18,654 nt of DNA from Bacteroidales bacterium UBA4318 (GTDB lineage: Bacteria; Bacteroidota; Bacteroidia; Bacteroidales; UBA932). A program made the position numbers and the translations under genes. The notes under the pieces are model-generated. The model saw nothing but the letters and a program-made list of their open reading frames with translations. It ran no database searches and was not told the DNA's origin. Shown here piece after piece: positions 1-7,045 of this stretch (positions within the stretch are counted from its first letter, which is position 1; each line of letters opens with the position of its first letter). The stretch covers positions 1 through 18,654 of the forward strand of contig DGUE01000141.1 of NCBI GenBank assembly GCA_002393895.1, read 5' to 3'.

Positions 1-743
1 GTGAGGCCGTGCGTGGCGGTAGCGGAGTAAACGGCATTATCCGCGGTAGCAAGAGTTACCGCTGGCCATTCGAATACGCGATAGACCACGGATACGCCGT
101 GGCGACATTCTGCTATAACGACGTCGATCCCGACTTTGATGACGGCTTTCGCAACGGAGTAATAGGCTATTATGGACCCGAGCAGCGCCAGGGTGATTCC
201 TGGGGGAACATCGCCGCCTGGGCCTGGGGGCTCTCCAGAGCCTTGGATTATCTGGAAACGGATCCCGACGTGGCGGCGGATAAAGTGGCCGTCCTGGGCC
301 ATTCCCGCCTCGGCAAGACCGCCCTCTGGGCAGGAGCCACCGACCAGCGCTTTGCGCTAGTCATCTCCAATGCATCCGGATGCGGCGGAGCAGCCATCTC
401 CCGCAGACATTACGGGGAGACCCTCCGGAGGATAGGCAGCAGCTTCCCGCACTGGTGGTGCCCCAACTTCTACAAATATGCCGACAATGAGCAGCTTCTT
501 CCTATAGACCAGCATGAACTCCTTGCCTTGATCGCGCCTCGTCCGCTCTATGTCCAGAGCTGCTCGGAGGACCTTTGGGCGGACCCTACGGGGGAAGAAC
601 TATCCCAGAAAGAAGCTGCCAAAGTATATGCCTTGTTTGGTGCCGAAGACCGCCTGGGGCGCCACATCTGCCCGGGCAAGCACGACATTACACCTTACGA
701 CTGGGAGCGATACATAGCTTTTGCCGACCGGTTCCTGAAATAA
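1..743 (+). CDS. CE15-like glucuronoyl/methyl esterase (5' partial)
   Basis: This is the C-terminal part of an alpha/beta-hydrolase carbohydrate esterase. The frame is open from the first base of the window (codons from position 3), so the GTG at 9 is an internal valine and the true start lies upstream. The nucleophile elbow G-H-S-R-L-G-K has its serine at 303-305, and the likely catalytic histidine is in G-K-H-D-I-T at 681-683. Other family blocks are S-G-C-G-G-A near 375, F-P-H-W-W-C near 446, and I-A-P-R-P followed by W-A-D-P near 532-590. Such proteins are annotated as CE15 glucuronoyl esterases or acetylxylan esterases; the pectin methylesterase family CE19 is a related possibility that suits this locus. 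The segment between the W-A-D-P block and the histidine looks shorter than I expect for the family. It ends 91 bp before the next gene and probably closes an upstream operon. The fold is clear; the exact ester cleaved is not. Confidence 0.82.
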   Translation, partial: EAVRGGSGVNGIIRGSKSYRWPFEYAIDHGYAVATFCYNDVDPDFDDGFRNGVIGYYGPEQRQGDSWGNIAAWAWGLSRALDYLETDPDVAADKVAVLGHSRLGKTALWAGATDQRFALVISNASGCGGAAISRRHYGETLRRIGSSFPHWWCPNFYKYADNEQLLPIDQHELLALIAPRPLYVQSCSEDLWADPTGEELSQKEAAKVYALFGAEDRLGRHICPGKHDITPYDWERYIAFADRFLK

Positions 744-760
744 ATCTCATTATCCTCACA

Positions 761-780
761 GATTTCCGTGCACGGGCACG
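761..780 (-). promoter_or_regulatory. Shared 20-bp putative operator, copy 1 (enzyme operon)
   Basis: The minus strand reads CGTGCCCGTGCACGGAAATC, exactly the + strand sequence at 6961-6980. Its core CCGTGCACGG (766-775) is a perfect 10-bp palindrome. It ends 19 bp before the -7 box and covers the place where a -33 box would lie, and no TTTG-like -33 is seen there. This suggests an activator- or repressor-bound site. The binding protein is unknown and not encoded in the window. Confidence 0.6.
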
Positions 781-786
781 GTTTTT
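766..786 (+). terminator. Possible intrinsic terminator of the upstream operon
   Basis: CCGTGC-ACGG-GCACGG forms a 6-bp GC-rich stem with a 4-nt loop, followed directly by five T, 23 bp after the stop codon of the CE15-like gene. This is the shape of a rho-independent terminator. It occupies the same bases as the shared 20-bp element. The susC copy of that element has no downstream T tract on the + strand, so the terminator reading explains only this copy. Confidence 0.4.
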
Positions 787-797
787 CGGAAAATGTT

Positions 798-816
798 TCT
801 ATCTTTGCAAGATAGA
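798..816. promoter_or_regulatory. Perfect 8-bp inverted repeat over the -7 box
   Basis: TCTATCTT-TGC-AAGATAGA is a perfect inverted repeat with 8-bp arms and a 3-bp spacer. It contains the whole -7 box and the expected transcription start region. A protein bound here would block polymerase. The susC promoter has no equivalent. The left arm is partly fixed by the promoter consensus, so chance is not excluded. Confidence 0.35.
800..807 (+). promoter_or_regulatory. Bacteroidota -7 box (TATCTTTG) of the enzyme operon
   Basis: TATCTTTG matches the Bacteroidota sigma-factor -7 consensus TAnnTTTG exactly and lies 27 bp upstream of the GH28 start codon. No TTTG-like -33 box stands at the usual distance; that place is taken by the shared 20-bp element at 761-780. 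The transcript would carry a leader of about 20-25 nt and cover the four overlapping genes to 6947. Confidence 0.65.
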
Positions 817-834
817 GACATTAACTGATAACCG

Positions 835-2289
835 ATGAAAGCCCGCAAACTGATGCTTCTCTTTGCCGCAATCGCCCTTCTGGGTGCGTGCAAGGCAGAA
901 AACAAATTTTACAAAGGCCTTCCCTTCGAGATGTCGGAGGTTCAGGCTCCCCGCATTCCTTCGCGCAGTGTGAACCTTTGCGACTTCGGCGGAGTGCCGG
1001 ATGGCAAAACTCTGAACACCCAGGCATTCGCCGATGCAATCGCCAAGCTCTCGGAGCAGGGCGGTGGCAAATTGATTGTGCCTGCCGGAATATGGCGCAC
1101 CGGCCCCATCGGGTTGCAGAGCCACATCGAACTGAACGTCGACAGGAACGCCATCATAGTGTTCGATCCTGATCAGGACCTTTACCCCATCATCGACACC
1201 AACTTCGAGGGGCTTGACGTCCGCAGGTGCCTCAGCCCCATCCATGCCGAGGGCGCGACCGACATCGCCATCACCGGTGGCGGCGTGATCGACGGCAGCG
1301 GGGAATTCTGGCGCGAGGTAAAGCGTCGCAAGGTTTCCGACGACCAGTGGAAAGAAATCCTCAAGCGTGGCGGCCTGGTGAGCGAGGACGGCAAGGTCTG
1401 GTTCCCGGACGAGGGATACGCCAAGGCACGCGCTACCGCAGGCAGCCTGAACTACCCGGATCCTTCGCTGGACGAGCAGGAAATCAAGACCTTCCTCCGC
1501 CCGGTGATGATCAGCCTGCGGAACTGCGAGCGCATCCTCCTCCAGGGCTGCACCTTCCAGAACAGCCCCTGCTGGAACCTTCATCCGCTTTGGTGCAAGG
1601 ATCTGACAATCAAAGATATAACCGTGCGCAACCCGCACTACTCCGCCAATGGCGACGGTATCGACATCGACGCCTGCGAGAACGTTATCCTCACCGGGTC
1701 CTCTTTCGATGTGGGGGATGACGCCATCTGCATCAAGTCCGGCAAGGATGCCGACGGCCGCCGTCACGCACGCAAGTGCCGCAATCTCATCATCTCCGAC
1801 TGCACCGTCTATCACGGTCACGGAGGGTTCGTGATCGGCAGTGAGATGTCCGGCGGGGTGGAGAATATCAAAGTGAGCAACTGCCGTTTCATCGGCACGG
1901 ACGTGGGCCTGCGCTTCAAGAGCACCCGCGGCCGCGGCGGCCTCGTGAAGGATATCTGGTGCGACCATATCTACATGAAAGATATTGTAAGCTACGGGGT
2001 TATCTTCAATCTCTATTATGCAGGAGTTGCTGCTTCAGATATGGCTGACGGCGTAGTCGAGCCCATTGTCGAAGTAGACGAGACCACTCCCGAGATGCGG
2101 GACGTGCACTTCTCGGACATCACCTGCTCCGGCGCAAAACAGGCCATCTTCATCAACGGCCTGCCCGAACTCCCCGTCAGCGGCATCTCCTTCGAGAATT
2201 CGACCTTCTCTGCCGAAAAGGGCGCGGAAGTGCATTATGCAAAGGAAGTTACATTCAAGAACGTAGTTGTAAATGGTAAGGAATTATAG
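835..2289 (+). CDS. GH28 polygalacturonase-like lipoprotein
   Basis: This is a 484-residue right-handed beta-helix glycoside hydrolase that hydrolyses alpha-1,4-galacturonan. The GH28 active-site blocks are in order: N-G-D-G-I-D at 272-277 (the N-x-D block), G-D-D at 294-296, G-H-G at 328-330 and R-F-K at 360-362, which correspond to the catalytic aspartates, the histidine and the R-x-K substrate-binding pair. The N-terminus is a lipoprotein signal peptide with lipobox L-G-A-C and lipidated Cys19. The residues after it (C-K-A-E-N) are charged, as in many surface-exported Bacteroidota lipoproteins. An insert at about 155-220 before the catalytic core is, from memory, common in Bacteroidota GH28 proteins. 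It is the first gene of the enzyme operon, 27 bp after a -7 box, and overlaps the next gene by 17 bp. Endo versus exo action cannot be read from the sequence, and a related galacturonan substrate is possible. Confidence 0.93.
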   Translation: MKARKLMLLFAAIALLGACKAENKFYKGLPFEMSEVQAPRIPSRSVNLCDFGGVPDGKTLNTQAFADAIAKLSEQGGGKLIVPAGIWRTGPIGLQSHIELNVDRNAIIVFDPDQDLYPIIDTNFEGLDVRRCLSPIHAEGATDIAITGGGVIDGSGEFWREVKRRKVSDDQWKEILKRGGLVSEDGKVWFPDEGYAKARATAGSLNYPDPSLDEQEIKTFLRPVMISLRNCERILLQGCTFQNSPCWNLHPLWCKDLTIKDITVRNPHYSANGDGIDIDACENVILTGSSFDVGDDAICIKSGKDADGRRHARKCRNLIISDCTVYHGHGGFVIGSEMSGGVENIKVSNCRFIGTDVGLRFKSTRGRGGLVKDIWCDHIYMKDIVSYGVIFNLYYAGVAASDMADGVVEPIVEVDETTPEMRDVHFSDITCSGAKQAIFINGLPELPVSGISFENSTFSAEKGAEVHYAKEVTFKNVVVNGKEL

Positions 2290-3937
2290 TAAAGCCGGGT
2301 TGATCCTGGCAATCTGGCTGCTTTGCAGCGCATTCACGATCCACACCATCGGAGATTCCACAATGGCGGAGAAGGACCTTGCGAAGGCAGGGCCCGAACG
2401 CGGCTGGGGAATGATGTTCCAGAACTTCCTGGACGATGGAGTGAAGGTCATCAACTATGCCCAGAACGGGCGCAGTACCAAGAGCTTCAGGGACCTGGGC
2501 CTTTGGGACAAGGTGGAAGCCAACCTGCAGCCGGGGGATTACCTGTTCATCCAGTTCGGCCACAACGATGCCAAGAAGGATGATCCCGCGCGCTATGCTC
2601 CGGCATTCGGGGCCTATCAGGACAACCTGCGTTTCTTCGTAAGGACCGCCAAAGAAAAGGGCGCCAGGCCGGTTCTGCTGACTCCTGTGGCCCGTCGCTG
2701 GTTCAAGGGTGGCAAACTGGACCGCGACTGCCACACCGACTATCCCGCCGCGATGAAGCAGGTCGCGGAAGAGGAGAACGTGCCTCTGCTGGACATCACC
2801 AGCTCCACTCTCGACTGGCTCGAGAGCCTCGGGGACGAGGGCTCCAAACCCTACTTCATGATCAGCACCGGCAAGAACGACAACACCCACACGGTCGCCT
2901 GCGGAGCCAGGAAGGTGACGGAACTGGTGTGCGAGAAAATCAAGGCGCAGCTGCCGGAAATAGCGGAGCATCTGACCAGCTATGACATAGTGGTTTCTTC
3001 CGACGGCCACGGGGATTATATGACAGTGCAGGAAGCCATCAACGCCTGCCCCGACTATTCGCACGAGCGCGTTACGCGCATCCGCATACGCGCAGGTATC
3101 TATAAGGAGATGGTAACCATCCCTCACAACAAGTTCCGCCTGCACATCAGCGGCGAAGGCGCGGAAAAGACAGTCATCACCTACGACAAGTACGCCCGCA
3201 AGCCCTGGGCCTTCGGGGGATTCAATATGGGGACCTCCGGCAGCGCCAGCGTCTACATCCACTCCAGCTATGTGACCATGGAGGATCTGACGATAGAGAA
3301 CAGCGCCAGCGAGGGCAAGGAGATAGGCCAGGCCGTGGCCCTCTTCACCGACGGGGACTTCCTCTTCTTCCACCGCTGCCGACTGGTAGGCAACCAGGAT
3401 ACTGTCTACACCTACGGCCGTTATGGCAAGGAGGGGGGAATCAAGCGCAATTATTTCCTGGACTGCTACATAGAGGGCACTACCGACTTCATCTTCGGCC
3501 CCTCGATTGCCTTCTTCGAAAACTGCACCATCCACAGCAAGAAGAACAGCTATGTGACGGCAGCTTCCACCCTGCCCGGGCAGAAGTATGGCTACGTGTT
3601 TAAGAACTGCAATCTGACCGCCGCTCCCGGCATCGACAAGTGCTATCTCGGCCGCCCCTGGGGCGCTTATGCAAAGACGGTTTTCCTGGAGTGCGAGCTT
3701 GGGAATCACATTCTGGCCGAGGGCTGGCACGACTGGGAGAAGCCTGGCAAGCCGGACACCAAGAAGAACTCCTATTATGCTGAGTACAAGAACTTTGGCC
3801 CCGGTGCCGCATCCAAAAAGGAACGCGTGAAGTGGAGCCGGCAGCTAAGCGACCGCCAGGCTGCGGAATACTCCTTCGAGAAGGTGATGTTCCAGGAGCA
3901 GGACGGCATCAAATGGAATCCTTTCGACAATAAATGA
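2273..3937 (+). CDS. CE12-CE8 fusion: pectin acetylesterase plus pectin methylesterase
   Basis: This 554-residue two-domain esterase should remove acetyl and methyl groups from pectin. The N-terminal SGNH/GDSL domain (about 24-232) has G-D-S at 27-29 (nucleophile Ser29), N-G-R-S at 65-68, G-H-N-D at 96-99 and D-N-T-H at 203-206 (catalytic Asp203 and His206), as in CE12 rhamnogalacturonan acetylesterases. The C-terminal CE8 domain (about 238-554) has G-Q-A at 352-354, N-Q-D-T at 374-377, D-F-I-F-G at 405-409 and L-G-R-P-W at 459-463; Asp376 and Asp405 are the acid/base and nucleophile. All catalytic residues of both domains are present. The start at 2273 is preferred because it adds a signal peptide, and the next Met (31) would lose the G-D-S motif. 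The signal peptide has no good lipobox, so the protein is probably periplasmic or secreted. It overlaps GH28 by 17 bp and the next gene by ATGA. Confidence 0.93.
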   Translation: MVRNYSKAGLILAIWLLCSAFTIHTIGDSTMAEKDLAKAGPERGWGMMFQNFLDDGVKVINYAQNGRSTKSFRDLGLWDKVEANLQPGDYLFIQFGHNDAKKDDPARYAPAFGAYQDNLRFFVRTAKEKGARPVLLTPVARRWFKGGKLDRDCHTDYPAAMKQVAEEENVPLLDITSSTLDWLESLGDEGSKPYFMISTGKNDNTHTVACGARKVTELVCEKIKAQLPEIAEHLTSYDIVVSSDGHGDYMTVQEAINACPDYSHERVTRIRIRAGIYKEMVTIPHNKFRLHISGEGAEKTVITYDKYARKPWAFGGFNMGTSGSASVYIHSSYVTMEDLTIENSASEGKEIGQAVALFTDGDFLFFHRCRLVGNQDTVYTYGRYGKEGGIKRNYFLDCYIEGTTDFIFGPSIAFFENCTIHSKKNSYVTAASTLPGQKYGYVFKNCNLTAAPGIDKCYLGRPWGAYAKTVFLECELGNHILAEGWHDWEKPGKPDTKKNSYYAEYKNFGPGAASKKERVKWSRQLSDRQAAEYSFEKVMFQEQDGIKWNPFDNK

Positions 3938-5094
3938 GACGCTTTGTTTTGATATTTGCGGCGCTGAGTGCTTTGTTTGCCTGTGATCGCCAGCCGCTGT
4001 CGCAGAGGATGGTGGAGTCGGAGATGCGGCGCTGCCCGACTGCGGCGGATCTTGACGGCATGGCCGGCAAGCTCAAATGGAATTATACGCCCGGCCTTGA
4101 AATGTTGGCATTTCTGGATGTGGGTGATAATGTTGAGTACGTCGATACCTGGTACGATGCGATAATCCGCGAGGATGGCTCGGTAGGTGCGAACTACAAG
4201 CGCAGCAATTACAACGTCGACCACATCTGCCCCGGCCGCACACTGTTCAAACTCTACGACCTCACCGGAAAACAGAAATACCGCGCAGCGCTTGACAGTA
4301 TCTACATGCAGGTAAAAACCCAGCCCCGCACCGAAGCGGGAGCCTTCTGGCACAAGAAGATATATCCTTACCAGGTGTGGCTGGACGGTTTCTATATGGC
4401 CCAGCCTTTCTATGCGCAGTACAGCGCCCGCTATCTGGACCAGGAAGCGGCGGAAGCGAACTTCAGCGATATCGCAAAGCAGTTCGCCGTGGCTTACGAC
4501 AAGTGCATGGACCCGGCCACGGGCCTCCTGCGCCACGCCTGGGATGAAACCCGCAGCATGTTCTGGGCAGATCCGGCCACCGGCCAGTCCGCCCACGCCT
4601 GGGGCAGGGCGATGGGCTGGTATCTGATGGCCCTTGTGGACGTGCTGGACTGGATGCCGGAGAATCATCCGGACCGCGAAGGCATGATAGGCATCCTCCG
4701 CGCTCTTCTTTCCCGCCTCCAGGAATACGACGATCCCGCTACCGGTATGTGGTATCAGGTGCTGGACAGCCCCGGGCGTGAGGGCAACTACATCGAGTCC
4801 ACCTGCTCCGCCATGTTCACCTACGTCTATCTCAAGGCGGCAGTAAAGGGATACGCTCCCGAATACGGCAGATATGCCCGCAGACTCTACCGCAAGCTGG
4901 TCAAGACCTTCATCCGGGAAGAAAAAGACGGCACCATCACCCTCACAGAGTGCTGCGCAGTGGCCGGCCTGGGCGGAAAGGAAAACCGCCGCGGCGACTA
5001 CGACTATTACATCAACGAAAAGAAATGCGAAAATGACCCGAAGGGCGTAGGACCCTTCATCTGGGCATCGCTCCTTTACGAGAACAGAATATGA
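3934..5094 (+). CDS. GH105 unsaturated galacturonyl hydrolase lipoprotein
   Basis: This is a 386-residue (alpha/alpha)6-barrel enzyme of the YteR/YesR type. It removes the 4,5-unsaturated galacturonyl residue left at the non-reducing end by pectate or rhamnogalacturonan lyases, by hydration of the double bond. Family features are W-L-D-G-F-Y at 149-154, with Asp151 matching the catalytic aspartate of YteR, H-A-W-D at 201-204, H-A-W-G-R-A-M-G-W at 221-229 and E-S-T-C-S-A-M at 288-294. The N-terminus is a short lipoprotein signal with lipobox L-F-A-C and lipidated Cys17. The start overlaps the previous stop as ATGA, and the next gene does the same, so translation is probably coupled. Pairing with a PL1 lyase in the same operon points to unsaturated oligogalacturonides as substrate. 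Confidence 0.93.
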   Translation: MRRFVLIFAALSALFACDRQPLSQRMVESEMRRCPTAADLDGMAGKLKWNYTPGLEMLAFLDVGDNVEYVDTWYDAIIREDGSVGANYKRSNYNVDHICPGRTLFKLYDLTGKQKYRAALDSIYMQVKTQPRTEAGAFWHKKIYPYQVWLDGFYMAQPFYAQYSARYLDQEAAEANFSDIAKQFAVAYDKCMDPATGLLRHAWDETRSMFWADPATGQSAHAWGRAMGWYLMALVDVLDWMPENHPDREGMIGILRALLSRLQEYDDPATGMWYQVLDSPGREGNYIESTCSAMFTYVYLKAAVKGYAPEYGRYARRLYRKLVKTFIREEKDGTITLTECCAVAGLGGKENRRGDYDYYINEKKCENDPKGVGPFIWASLLYENRI

Positions 5095-6947
5095 ATAGTA
5101 TGAAATGGATATGCTGCCTGGCAGTGGCGGCCTGCATCGCTGCCTGCGGAGGAGAAAAGACGCCCACAGGGCCTTCGGTGCCCGATGTGCCCACAGGGCT
5201 CAAACTGCACAGCACTGGAGACGATTCGTTTACCTTCCAGTGGGATCCGATGGAAGGCGCCCTCAGCTACGACTGGCAGCTACTGGGCGAGACGAACGCG
5301 GTGCTGCTGAACGGCAACGTGACCAAACGCAACGTAACCGTCTCTCCTGTGGACAAGGGCGTTAACTACGGTTTCCGCGTACGCAGCGTCAATGAGGAAG
5401 GGTCATCCGACTGGTGCGCTTCGGTGGCGGCGAAGATAGAAAAACCCGACAATCCTCCGGGACCCGGCCCCGAGCCTCCCGTGGAGACCTTGACTTACGA
5501 AGATCTGAAGATTCCCGCTTGTGAGGAAGACGGCAAGGCCAGGGCGTTCCCCGGAGCGGAAGGCGGTGGCATGTACACCACTGGCGGACGCGGTGGTAAC
5601 GTGTATCATGTGACCAATCTCAACGACAGCGGCGAGGGATCCCTGCGCTACGGCATCACCAATGGAGCGCGTCCTCTGACCATAGTGTTTGATGTTGCCG
5701 GCATCATTGAGCTAAACAGTACCCTGAACGTGTCCAAGGGCGACCTGACTATCGCTGGACAGACCGCTCCGGGAGATGGAATCTGCCTCAAGAACTACAC
5801 CTTCCGCATCAGCGCAAGCAACGTTATAGTGCGCTTCATCCGCTGTCGTATGGGCGACGAAAAGAAGGTTGAGGACGATGCGATGCAGATTCTTTCGCAC
5901 GACGACAACAAGTACAAGAACATCATAATCGACCACTGTTCCGTGAGTTGGTGCACCGATGAATGCGCCTCATTCTATGGCATGCAGAACTTCTCCTTCC
6001 AGTGGAACATAATCTCCGAGAGCCTTCGCGTGTCCGTGCACGGAAAAGGAAATCACGGCTACGGCGGCATCTGGGGAGGTGAGAATGCGAGCTATCATCA
6101 CAACCTCCTGGCGCATCACGACAGCCGCAATCCGCGCATGGACCACGATTACGTTTCCACCCAAAAAGGCCCTCTGAGCCTCGTAAACAACGTGATTTAC
6201 AACTGGATGGGTAATACATGCTACGGAGGCGAGAGTGCTAACACCACCAATACCTACAGGAAATACAATATCATAAACAACTATTATCGTCCCGGTCCGG
6301 CCACAAGCACAAGCAAGATCTGGTTCCTGGATCCGACGACCTCATGCAGCAACTGCACGACCGAGATGAATGTGGGTACCGTGGTCCCCGGACACTTCTA
6401 CATGACCGGCAATACCATGCATGGCTACAACGCCATGACATCCGATAACTGGACGGGCACAACGAAGTCTGATTTGGTATCTACCATCAAGTCGAACGAG
6501 CCCTTCACATATGCTTCCAATCCTTCGTCCATTAGCATTCAGTCCGCGGCGGACGCGTATGCCGCAGTTGTTGCCAATGCAGGCGCGAGTTATGCCCGGG
6601 ATGCCATCGATACCCGTGTGGCGAAAGAGGCAAATAACGGCACTCACACCTATATAGGCAGTAAAGGTAGCACAAAAGGAATCATCGACACGCAGTCCGA
6701 TGTGGGCGGATGGCCGGAGTATACAGCCACCGCAGAACAGAAATCCGCGCTCGCCGACACCGACGGGGACGGCATGAGCGATGCCTTCGAAGATGCCTTC
6801 GGCCTGAACAAGAACAGCGCCGCGGACGGCAAAACCGTGAGCATCGACAAGCACGGCCGCTACACCAATCTGGAAATGTATCTACACTATATAGTGCGTG
6901 AAATCGTAGCTTCTCAGAACGCCGGCGGAACATATACTCAACTATAA
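5091..6947 (+). CDS. FN3-PL1 pectate lyase lipoprotein
   Basis: This 618-residue protein should cleave polygalacturonate by beta-elimination with calcium. In order it has a lipoprotein signal (lipobox I-A-A-C, Cys19), a fibronectin type III domain (about 30-117), a Pro/Gly-rich linker (119-131) and a PL1 beta-helix from about 150. The PL1 part starts with A-F-P-G-A-E-G-G-G and T-T-G-G-R-G-G as in the Bacteroidota subfamily. It shows D-H-C-S-V-S-W at 281-287, H-G-Y-G-G-I-W-G-G at 322-330, and S-R-N-P-R at 345-349 with the likely catalytic arginine. A D-T-D-G-D-G-M-S-D calcium-binding-like loop lies at 556-564 near the C-terminus. Two in-frame ATGs (5091, 5100) are usable; the first overlaps the previous stop as ATGA. 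It is the last gene of the enzyme operon. A near copy of the shared regulatory element lies inside it at 6029-6048. Confidence 0.92.
   Translation: MNSMKWICCLAVAACIAACGGEKTPTGPSVPDVPTGLKLHSTGDDSFTFQWDPMEGALSYDWQLLGETNAVLLNGNVTKRNVTVSPVDKGVNYGFRVRSVNEEGSSDWCASVAAKIEKPDNPPGPGPEPPVETLTYEDLKIPACEEDGKARAFPGAEGGGMYTTGGRGGNVYHVTNLNDSGEGSLRYGITNGARPLTIVFDVAGIIELNSTLNVSKGDLTIAGQTAPGDGICLKNYTFRISASNVIVRFIRCRMGDEKKVEDDAMQILSHDDNKYKNIIIDHCSVSWCTDECASFYGMQNFSFQWNIISESLRVSVHGKGNHGYGGIWGGENASYHHNLLAHHDSRNPRMDHDYVSTQKGPLSLVNNVIYNWMGNTCYGGESANTTNTYRKYNIINNYYRPGPATSTSKIWFLDPTTSCSNCTTEMNVGTVVPGHFYMTGNTMHGYNAMTSDNWTGTTKSDLVSTIKSNEPFTYASNPSSISIQSAADAYAAVVANAGASYARDAIDTRVAKEANNGTHTYIGSKGSTKGIIDTQSDVGGWPEYTATAEQKSALADTDGDGMSDAFEDAFGLNKNSAADGKTVSIDKHGRYTNLEMYLHYIVREIVASQNAGGTYTQL
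6029..6048 (+). promoter_or_regulatory. Third copy of the shared element, inside the PL1 gene
   Basis: CGTGTCCGTGCACGGAAAAG matches 17 of 20 bases of the element at 6961-6980, including the complete palindromic core and the adjoining AAA. It is more symmetric than the promoter copies. It lies 932 bp upstream of the susC copy, within codons for the conserved V-H-G-K stretch of PL1, so it may be a distal auxiliary site or a coincidence of codon choice. Confidence 0.3.
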
Positions 6948-6960
6948 TGGAAAAAATATT

Positions 6961-6980
6961 CGTGCCCGTGCACGGAAATC
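6961..6980 (+). promoter_or_regulatory. Shared 20-bp putative operator, copy 2 (susC operon)
   Basis: CGTGCCCGTGCACGGAAATC is the exact reverse complement of 761-780. The palindromic core is at 6966-6975. The element ends 13 bp before the susC -7 box and occupies the expected -33 position, where no TTTG is present. Its position relative to the -7 box is 6 bp closer than in the enzyme operon, and its orientation is reversed. It starts 14 bp after the PL1 stop; a 5-bp hairpin can form but no T tract follows, so it is not a good terminator. Confidence 0.6.
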
Positions 6981-6993
6981 AATTATTTCTTCT

Positions 6994-7001
6994 TATATTT
7001 G
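6994..7001 (+). promoter_or_regulatory. Bacteroidota -7 box (TATATTTG) of the susC operon
   Basis: TATATTTG fits TAnnTTTG exactly and lies 44 bp upstream of the susC start codon in an AT-rich intergenic region, which contrasts with the GC-rich genes. Transcription would begin about 5-8 bp downstream, leave a leader of about 35-40 nt, and continue through susD, the large lipoprotein and uxaC, since those gaps are only 9-13 bp. Confidence 0.65.
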
Positions 7002-7006
7002 ACGCC

Positions 7007-7025
7007 GTAACTAATTTAGTAACTA
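7007..7025 (+). repeat. Direct heptamer repeat in the susC leader
   Basis: GTAACTA occurs at 7007-7013 and again at 7019-7025, a 12-bp period, just downstream of the -7 box and so at or after the transcription start. A short inverted repeat ACTAA-T-TTAGT (7010-7020) overlaps it. It could be a protein-binding site or a leader RNA feature; it is also short enough to be chance in AT-rich DNA. Confidence 0.25.
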
Positions 7026-7045
7026 CTATTTTAATCAAATAACCA

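Noticed and set aside
9..11. GTG as the start codon of the first gene
   Set aside because: The frame is open to the left edge and the family needs a long N-terminal part, so this is an internal valine of a truncated gene.
799..1968. 389-codon minus-strand open frame opposite GH28
   Set aside because: It lies within a gene with intact active-site motifs; long antisense frames arise from the C-rich third positions. The predicted protein has no recognisable domain.
2255..3730. 491-codon minus-strand open frame opposite CE12-CE8
   Set aside because: Same composition effect; no domain, promoter or signal peptide, and the + strand gene is unmistakable.
6961..6974. Hairpin CGTGC-CCGT-GCACG as terminator of the enzyme operon
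   Set aside because: No T tract follows on the + strand. The A-rich stretch before it would give one only on the minus strand, where there is no gene to terminate.
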